A stretch of DNA of 64,000 nt. Source: Calliphora vicina (taxonomy: Eukaryota > Arthropoda > Insecta > Diptera > Calliphoridae). The notes beneath the pieces are model-generated. The model was not told the DNA's origin and ran no database searches. It saw only the letters and a list, made by a program, of their open reading frames with translations. How positions within the stretch are numbered: the first letter of the stretch is position 1; each line of letters starts with the position of its first letter. Where the stretch lies: NCBI RefSeq assembly GCF_958450345.1, contig NC_088784.1:46821278-46885277 (forward strand). The letters run 5' to 3'. Below, piece after piece: positions 57,661 through 64,000 of this stretch. A program made the translations under genes and the position numbers.

Positions 57661-58568
57661 AAATAAAGAACAACTCAAGAAAGAATTGAGTAAGTTGGAG
57701 TTACCAACAGCAGGTAATAAGGCGGAATTGCAGAAGAGGCTCATAGATGAGCCGTGATATTGACTTCGGTGCTTACGAATTCGAGTATAAGGAAGAAATG
57801 GGAGTTTCTACCCGTGCAACAACAAGCAGGATGGATTTAAGCACAATGTTTGCTGCTATGATGGCACAATTTAAAGAAGTCAAAGAAGAATTTAAAGAAG
57901 AAAATAAAATAATGGAAATGAAATTTCAAGAAACTTCTAGAGTCAACAACGGGAAACTTCTTGCCGACAATGAGAAACTTCGTGCTGAGGTTAAAGCTGA
58001 AGTCAAAGAAACTATCAAACACTTAGCTGAAATGGAAGCGAAACTTCAAGAATCCTCTAGAGCTACAGATGAGAAAATTCAGGAAATGTCTGAAGCTTTT
58101 AACAGCAGAGTGGATGGTATTGACAAGAAGGTGTCAGATTTAGAAAATGGTGTTGATCAAAAACTGCATGATCTAGAAACAAAGGTTAATAATCTTCAAT
58201 GCCAAGATGGATCGGTGCGAGTTATTTCAGAAACATCGAGTAGAATAAAGGCCCCTAGTTTTGATGGCAGCACACAGTTATTAGTTATACAGTTGCATTA
58301 GAAACATGTGGAACAATGAAGAAAAAGCTATAGAATTGATATTGGCCTTAAAAGGGAATGCAGCAGTAGTTCTTGAAAGCGTGCCAGCAAGCAACATAAA
58401 TTGTTATGATGACATAATGGATGCGCTACAACGTAAGTACGGTGGCGAACATAAAAAATAATTATACCGAATGGAATTGCGTGGCAGAGTACAGAAGGCT
58501 AATGAGACACTACAAGATTTTACGTTGGAAATCGAGCGTTTGCGTTTCCAGGGGAAAACAATCCATTT
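57661..58568 (+). pseudogene. gypsy gag, N-terminal and capsid part
   Basis: It begins in one frame with LKKELSKLELPTAGNKAEL, a SAP-like motif, ending at TGA 57756-57758, overlapping an ATG in the next frame (ATGAGCCGTGA). The following frame (57747-58301) is a charged, Glu/Lys-rich helix of about 130 residues, probably coiled coil, then KAPSFDGSTQ, the usual start of gypsy capsid. After a frame change comes ALKGNAAVVLESVP and LQDFTLEIERL, with a TAA at 58459-58461. Gag packages element RNA. Frameshifts make it non-functional. Confidence 0.75.
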
Positions 58569-59711
58569 TTGGACCATATCAAGATAGAGGCATTCGTTAA
58601 TGGCATTCGCGATCCTGAAATAAAACATGCGGTTTGTGCTATACCTAAACCATCATTTTCTGAAACAGTCTCATTTGCACTGGCGCAAGAAACGGCGAAA
58701 ATAATTTCAAGGCCGCAAATATGCAAGGTGCGCAATATCGAGGTTGTTGCTGAAGACGAGAGAAATATAGTCGACGAATTAAAAAAGGTCTTGGAGGCGT
58801 TTAATGATAAGCATAGCAAAGCCAGAGTAAAATGTTATAATTGCGGTAAATCTGGTCATATTCAGCGAAACTGCAGAGCACCAATAAAGCGAATCAGATA
58901 TGTTTCAGCATCAAGAAATAACCAGATGGCGAATCATCAAGCATTACAGGAGCCACCTTTAAAGCGAGCTTGCACTGAGGGACAGGATCTGACACCAACA
59001 CCTGATGGCCCTACCATTTCCATATCAGTACTGCAGCAGGAAAATAACAATCTTACTGCTAGTGGGTACATCAACGGCCGGAAGCACATCCTTACTATGG
59101 ACACGGGAGCGTCGCAGTCTATCATCAGAACAGATTTAGTAAAGAAATCCATGGAACAAATTTGCAATGTAAGTCTACGCACCGCTACTGGAGATGCTGC
59201 CGCTGTCCATGGTAAAGTTAATGTGAAACTAACTATTGGTGGTATTAGCGTAAATTATGTCTTTGTTATTGCCGATATTGTGGACGAAGTAATCATTGGT
59301 GCAGACTTCATGATTAATCACAGCATTACTTTGGATATGGGACAAAAAGTCATGAATTGGCGAAATGTTCAAATACCCCTTGACGTCGGATATGAGAGCA
59401 AGTCTCAAATAAGAAAGTTAGTTTTTGTTGAGCACAAAATGTTGCCACCGCAGTCAGAGGATTTGGTATGGGCCCGTGAGGAAATGGAGGATTGTATAGA
59501 CAATGGTTTGTTGGTGTTGGAACCAGCGGATGTGAGAAATGGCCATGTAAAAATGGAGGCCCTCGTTGAACAGTGCAACGACAGAATGGTTCCTGTTGGA
59601 GTGCTAGGTCTGTCCCGCAGAGAAAAGATCATCAGGCCGGGTTCCAAGATGGGTGAAGGTGCTTCAGCAGAAAAAAAATGCATGAACTCGTTCAGAGACG
59701 AATTAAAATGA
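58569..59711 (+). pseudogene. gypsy gag nucleocapsid plus protease, open frame
   Basis: 380 open codons, starting inside gag (the real start is upstream). A CX2CX4HX4C knuckle, CYNCGKSGHIQRNC, is at residues 89-102; an aspartic protease with DTGA at 177-180 follows, then a conserved-looking VIIGADFMINHSITLDMG and WRN. The end, from about residue 350, is foreign to a gypsy protease and reads into the deletion joint. The RT that should follow in the same polyprotein is missing. This is the longest intact frame in the window. Confidence 0.85.
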
Positions 59712-59941
59712 CAAATGACCAAATCAAAACCAGATATAGCTCACAACGTAATAAGGGTTTGTCATCCAAATTAAGGAATCACTACAAAGGACTACATAGG
59801 GTAGTTAAGAAATTGAACGACATGGTTTATAGAATACGGAAATGTGGAAGATCGATATCGGGAATTAAAGTTGAACATCTGAAACGACTAGCTGCCTATG
59901 GGAGAAGTGAATCTATGCCTATTCGGGACGAACAGGCTTAA
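59678..59941 (+). pseudogene. gypsy integrase C-terminal tail
   Basis: MHELVQRRIKMTNDQIKTRY, then RNKGLSSKLRNHYKGLHRVV and MVYRIRKCG ... KVEHLKRLA before TAA, the usual end of gypsy pol. A short internal piece (about 15-20 residues after TRY) is missing compared with the family pattern. It overlaps the previous frame because of the large deletion. Confidence 0.75.
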
Positions 59942-59952
59942 GCGGGGGGCAG
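59940..59952 (+). promoter_or_regulatory. Polypurine tract of gypsy element
   Basis: AAGCGGGGGGCAG directly before the 3' LTR start TGTTACGG; it primes plus-strand synthesis in this element type. Confidence 0.7.
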
Positions 59953-60934
59953 TGTTACGGAATTGTACTTGAATTCAAATATAACGATTTTAAGGGCTGA
60001 TTTAAAAGTAGCATAATGCTTTCAAATAACAGTGCTGTAATTGCAAACTGTAACATATCTGTGGGCATTATTAAATAAAAGCTTTCAGTTGACCATTGAT
60101 CGTAAGTTGGCAACGCTGTTTGAATTCGAATATTCAGTTAAAGAACATTGTAGAAAGTACACCACAGATGGCATATGATCTAGAATATTCGAACTTTGAC
60201 AGTTAAAGAGCAATCTAGAGTGCAGATGACAGTGTTATAAATAGTGGCAGAGGTTGCAGTCGTGAGTGAGTTTATCAGAGACGCTTTTCGAATAAACATT
60301 ATCTGAGTGCCTTAAAGTGTGTTGTGTTTTTCAAGTAAATTCGTGTGCATCAATGATGTTCATTTCATTGTGCTTTCGCGCTGAGTAACAACACACATAT
60401 TCTTATTCTCTTTAAAAGAGTATAACAAATGTCTATTTTTTTCAGAAATTCATTAAGCATTGTTGTTGGTTGGTATTTGGACGAAGCATAGCAAACACAC
60501 GCGTTTTAATTACAATTGAACACAAAACAACAAAGTTAGAAATAAATAAAAAATTTCGGCCGTATAATGTATATTCTTTTATTTCCTTAAAATTTAAATT
60601 ACATTCATTTAATAAATTGGTTATATCTGGCAAAAATTCTAAATCTAAACATTCTTTATTTTGTTCTTATTTTAAGTGTTTGACATTATGTTTGCTGGGT
60701 AGCTCTCTCACCATTACATCTTCATTTTTATTTTTGAACATCACTGGTGTACATTATAAATTGTGTCTGTAATTCTGAGAATTTATAAACCTGTATAAAA
60801 AAAAAACATTGAGTGGCTATTTAATTCTGTGGTTGTTGTACATTTTAAATAAATAAAGAGTTGTTTTTAAATCAAAAGTATCCGGTTTATTTAAAGGAAA
60901 TAAACTAACGTTTTGAAAAGGTTAAAACGTAACA
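59953..60934 (+). repeat. gypsy 3' LTR, interrupted
   Basis: TGTTACGGAATTG ... GTTAAAACGTAACA, then ATAT. It carries a TATAAATAGTGG box near 60236 and AATAAA signals near the end. It is split at GTGTACAT by a hAT element. Confidence 0.85.
60351..60746. mobile_element. hAT-type MITE in gypsy 3' LTR, 8-bp TSD
   Basis: 396 bp between GTGTGCAT (60343-60350) and GTGTACAT (60747-60754), one base different. The sister LTR has a single GTGTACAT here. The ends CAATGATGTTCA and TGAACATCACTG are inverted. The 100-codon frame at 60470 is not supported as a gene. Confidence 0.8.
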
Positions 60935-61015
60935 ATATAATCAATTAAATTATTTTTGAAAAAGAATCTAATTGATTACTAATCGTAATCCAAAATTAAC
61001 AGCTATGGTTTAAAG

Positions 61016-61586
61016 TATGGGAATAATTTTAGAAATTTAAAAAGATTTGTTATATTTTTAAGGAATAATATAAAAATATGTAATTTGAAAATATAAATGC
61101 TACTAATAATTTGACTAATTTTTCAAAATCTAAGAGGACGGGTAACATTTAAATGACAGATCTATACCAATGTATTCATTAAAATTTGTGAAGAAGTTTG
61201 ATAAAATATCAATGCTATAAACATATCGAGCCATAACCGCCAAAAAGACGTAAGCCCCATGATTATAAATTTTCGTTTTTTGATAAACATCGATAGTTCT
61301 CGATCATTCGCATCATCTCTCAAAATATCATCGCTGTATAATGTACCGTTATGATTTTACAGCAAAAACAATTTAGACGTACGTATGTACAATTTATTGT
61401 TTTTTCTACATATTTTGTGAAGATGAAGTGGCGCTTACGTCTTTATTAGTTTTAACAAATTTATTAATATTATATTATAATTTGGTAAAAAAAATCAATA
61501 TTTTCGATTATTGCGAGTTTATATAGATTTAATAATTTATAACTATGTTGTAATTTCTGTAGCTAGTTCTTATCAATATTATAATA
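61016..61586. other. Mostly unassigned DNA
   Basis: A weak inverted pair AAAGACGTAAGC (near 61239) / GCTTACGTCTTT (near 61430) may mark a 200-bp relic. Otherwise AT-rich. Confidence 0.4.
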
Positions 61587-62157
61587 AGGGTACTCATTTA
61601 AACGCTTAAGTTTCCCATTTGTGCAAAATTTGCGCGACGTGTTTCATGAACTCACCTTTTCAATTTTGTGCAAGTTTATACAGAAAATTTATATTTGATA
61701 AAAATGTCAAATAAAAATAAATTCAACAAAAGCTTTTAAAAAAATTTGTTCAAATTGCATACATTTTAATTTGAAAAATGTTGAATGAAAGTTAAATCTT
61801 TGGAACAAATGGTGGTATACATAGTTTGGAAGATTTTGTTTATATTCTATCTGTTGGTTAATGTTTTCAGACACAATGCCATTTAATCCAATCATTCTGT
61901 TCCAAAGTTACACAATTTTCACATGCACAAAATTTTTATATTTTTTGATTTTTATTTCTTATAAATAAAAATAAACAAAAGCAGCTGATTCATCAAATGC
62001 AAAATAAATTCAAGTTTGCGAGTCTAAATTGACGCGCAAACTTATCGGAGTTGTGCAAACGAATTTCCATACATTTTTTGACAGTTCATTTGCGTGAGTG
62101 TAAAAATGCACAGATTGCACAGTTTGCGAGACATATAAGCGTTTACATGAGGACCCT
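61587..62157. mobile_element. Inverted-repeat element, possible 5-bp TSD
   Basis: The ends AGGGTACTCATTTAAACGCTT and AAGCGTTTACATGAGGACCCT pair with few mismatches. TAATA is on both sides (61582-61586, 62158-62162). GTGCAAAATTTGCG / TTGCACAGTTTGCG motifs lie inside. No transposase. Confidence 0.65.
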
Positions 62158-62434
62158 TAATATATTACAATTAAGTTTATTTTTTGTGAAAATGTTTGCA
62201 TTTTTCATAATCATTTCGAATTTGATGAATTTTTACGACTAGGCGGATTGAAATTTTGGAAAAAAGTGTTTCGTCTTAGTTTGGAGTTTAATAATTATAA
62301 AATAATGGCCCATAATCATAGTCAAACACTAAAGTCGGTTCTTTTTAAAAACATCTTTAAAACAAAAACCAGCTTTTAATTATTTTGCAACTACATACAA
62401 CAATACAATTGAACCGACTTTAACTGGGTGCCAC
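62158..62434. other. Unassigned DNA with a tiny foldback
   Basis: The 100-bp piece 62327-62426 has TAAAGTCGGTTC / GAACCGACTTTA ends. Otherwise nothing. Confidence 0.35.
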
Positions 62435-63158
62435 CTAGGGTTGCCAGATTCAGATTTGCAAAAAGCTGGACATTGGGGTTTAAAAAGCTGGACAAAACAT
62501 AAAAAACTGGACATTAAAAAAATTACTGAGAAAATGTTAATTTTGGTTTTGTGTAAATAATTTTTATTAAAATATATTTTTATCCATTGTAATCAACATA
62601 TATTTGTATTACACGGTGCTACAGTGAGAAAAAAAACTTGGAAAACGACAAAGCGTGGGTTATAGGTTTTGTTGAGCACATAACAATTTGTGTCAAAAAC
62701 TTTTTCGAACATTATCGAAAAAGTTCATAAACTTTTGCATACTTAAACCGATTTTAACAAGTAATGTCTCGTTTTTTCTATATACAATTTTCATAGAAAA
62801 TACATGTTATGCATAAATTTTATGAAAGCTCAATTCTTTGCCTTTCCATTTTTTCGTTCTAAAAATGTGTGAGTTAGAGGTACTAAAGAACTATGACCTA
62901 TCGTAAAACAGTTTTTTCAAAATAACTCAAAATTTTGAGGGTGTTTCAAAATCTTTGGAAAAGTTTTTACAAAAAGTGTTTTTAAATAAATTTAATGAAA
63001 TATTTTCATTTTATTCCTTAAAATTTATTTAACTATGCTTAAATTTGTTCGGTTCAGTTCGTCATATACATATTTATATTATTAAATACTAATAACACTG
63101 CCACTTTATTTCGTTTTTGAACTTACGGATTTCGGCCAATTCCAAACCTAGAGGTTTA

Positions 63159-63640
63159 TAAACCATTTTGAAAATCTTTACAAACTTCCTCTAAATTTGT
63201 TCGTATTAATATTTCAGCTCTAATCAAGTCGAATGATATTCGGTTTATTTCTTTAGTATAAAGATTGTTTAAAATAGTAAAAACTCGTTCACAAAAAGCT
63301 TGCTTACTGGTATTGAAAATACGAAACATACAACTTTTCTTAAAATCACGAATTCATTCCTTTCACCTTTGGTAAAAAAATAAGACATTTCATTTGACAA
63401 ATCTCTTGGCATTTGTTTATAAACTTCACGAAGGCTGCAGTAATCGATATATGTCTAGTTTATCGTTATCTATTTCTTCAGATATTTGAAGGTTTTGCGG
63501 AAGTAAAAATCTACTCAAGAAAATATGTTTTTTTTAAATTTAAAAATGTTTTTTTAAAAAATGATTTCTAAATAGCTGACCGCTGTTTTTAAAAAGTCTT
63601 CTACTTCAGTCTTAAAGTTTTTGTTCATTAGGCGAAATTT
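63159..63640 (-). pseudogene. hAT transposase, C-terminal part
   Basis: Read leftwards with several frame changes and stops: FKTEVEDFLKTAVSYLEI (63560-63610), LLPQNLQISEEIDNDKLDIY (63445-63510), then KQAFCERVFTILNNLYTKE and RISFDLIRAEILIRTN (63180-63310) up to a TAA at about 63159. The last block has the form of the hAT dimerisation region (ERVFS-like, then an R-L-S-x-D-L-like run). The N-terminal BED finger and first catalytic residues were not seen. Confidence 0.75.
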
Positions 63641-63689
63641 TTTTCAAAATGCTGTGAACTTTGGTGCCAAAAAATTTTTAATTTTTTCT

Positions 63690-63771
63690 AATTTTGAGGC
63701 TATTTATAAGTACGGTCATTATATCGAGCAACACTAAAACTGTAGAAGAGTCATTCTCAAGAGCTAAAATA
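63690..63771 (+). pseudogene. Short hAT-like motif on the opposite strand
   Basis: An open plus-strand stretch reading ...ISSNTKTVEESFSRAKIVV before TGA resembles the SxxxERSFS part of hAT dimerisation domains. The match is short and no continuation was found, so a chance match or a separate fragment are both possible. Confidence 0.3.
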
Positions 63772-64000
63772 GTTGTTTGAAATTTCTGGATTATGTGTTG
63801 CATAAAATAATCCTCAACTTTTACATTATTCTTCTTCATTGACTTCATTATCAGAAATTCCTTATGACACGTATTCCCCTAAAACTTTTTGGCATTTATT
63901 TTTTCCTTTCTTCTTAGTAATAAGTAAATTTGAAGTAATAAATAATATAGATATAATTGTCGAATATTTCTATTTAGCTGGACAAATGAAATTTTTGCTT

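Larger units (their letters stand above)
55551..60934 (+). mobile_element. gypsy-type LTR retrotransposon, internally deleted
   Basis: TSD ATAT (55547-55550, 60935-60938). It has a 5' LTR, gag, protease, a last piece of integrase, a polypurine tract and a 3' LTR. The RT, RNase H and integrase core are missing between about 59600 and 59690. The 5' LTR is split by a 1.7-kb insert and the 3' LTR by a 396-bp hAT element. The same LTR forms the inverted pair at 35322-36558. Confidence 0.9.
52129..61007. mobile_element. hAT-type element swollen by nested insertions, 8-bp TSD
   Basis: GTTTAAAG lies on both sides (52121-52128, 61008-61015). The ends CATAGCTGTTAA and TTAACAGCTATG are inverted. The arms carry many TAATCAAAAGTAATCA-type motifs (52141-52400 versus 55350-55546 plus 60939-61000) and pair over more than 150 bp. 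Without the FB copy and gypsy element the original would be about 1.7 kb. Its own interior contains a reversed mini-me-like fragment (52940-53106, 54870-54985) but no transposase. Confidence 0.8.
62435..64000 (-). mobile_element. hAT transposon relic, running off the window
   Basis: The left terminus is CTAGGGTTGCCAGATT, followed by repeated AGCTGGACA motifs (62467, 62488, and a variant near 62507). The same AGCTGGACA recurs at 63976, so the other end probably lies just beyond the window. Between them is a decayed transposase on the minus strand. Confidence 0.75.

Noticed and set aside
60470..60772. 100-codon frame near the gypsy 3' LTR
   Set aside because: It spans a non-coding hAT-type MITE and the LTR, and has no family features.

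Overview
This window is AT-rich eukaryotic DNA made almost entirely of transposable elements. The organism is best explained as a higher (probably calyptrate) fly. The reasons are Jockey-clade LINEs, BEL/Pao and gypsy LTR elements, a THAP-bearing P-like element, and many dispersed repeats with the layout of dipteran mini-me/DINE-type elements (a TATACCC 5' end, a GTCY microsatellite, a terminal GATTCGG hairpin and a CTTACTTG end). No convincing intact host protein-coding gene, rRNA gene or functional tRNA gene was found. Nearly every recognisable coding stretch is a damaged transposon gene.

Layout. 1-2.7 kb: the 3' part of a Jockey-clade LINE, abutting an oppositely oriented, broken ORF1. 2.7-9.7 kb: mini-me-like repeats (one nested in another) and short foldback elements. 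9.0-13.4 kb: a near-identical 2,177-bp tandem duplication. 13.4-20.5 kb: two hAT-like elements, a deleted Tc1 element, another hAT-like element and a foldback. 20.5-23.0 kb: a large palindromic element whose arms are tandem arrays of about 180 bp. This family (called FB here) recurs at 34.6-36.7, 38.5-41.5 and 53.1-54.9 kb. 23-34.5 kb: foldbacks, a Jockey LINE with 32-bp flanking repeats, a Tc1 fragment, a mini-me with a 200-bp GTCT array, a hAT element and a LINE end carrying RNase H. 35.3-36.6 kb: two LTRs joined tail to tail inside an FB copy. 42.1-51.0 kb: a large palindromic repeat (called R here) that received a BEL/Pao element, itself hit by two further elements. 52.1-61.0 kb: a hAT-type element with an 8-bp duplication that contains an FB copy (with a P-like element inside it) and a gypsy element (with several further insertions). 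61-64 kb: a short inverted-repeat element and a hAT transposase relic that runs off the edge.

There is no pathway here to describe. The genes are parts of selfish elements: reverse transcriptase, RNase H, integrase and gag for the retroelements, and DDE and THAP domains for the DNA transposons. What the window does record well is the order of insertion, because many target-site duplications (TSDs) are still readable (8 bp for hAT/P-like, 5 bp for BEL, 4 bp for gypsy and FB, 3 bp for PIF-like, 13 and 32 bp for LINEs). Dense nesting of both orientations with no host gene would fit pericentric heterochromatin or a piRNA-cluster-like locus, but that is inference.
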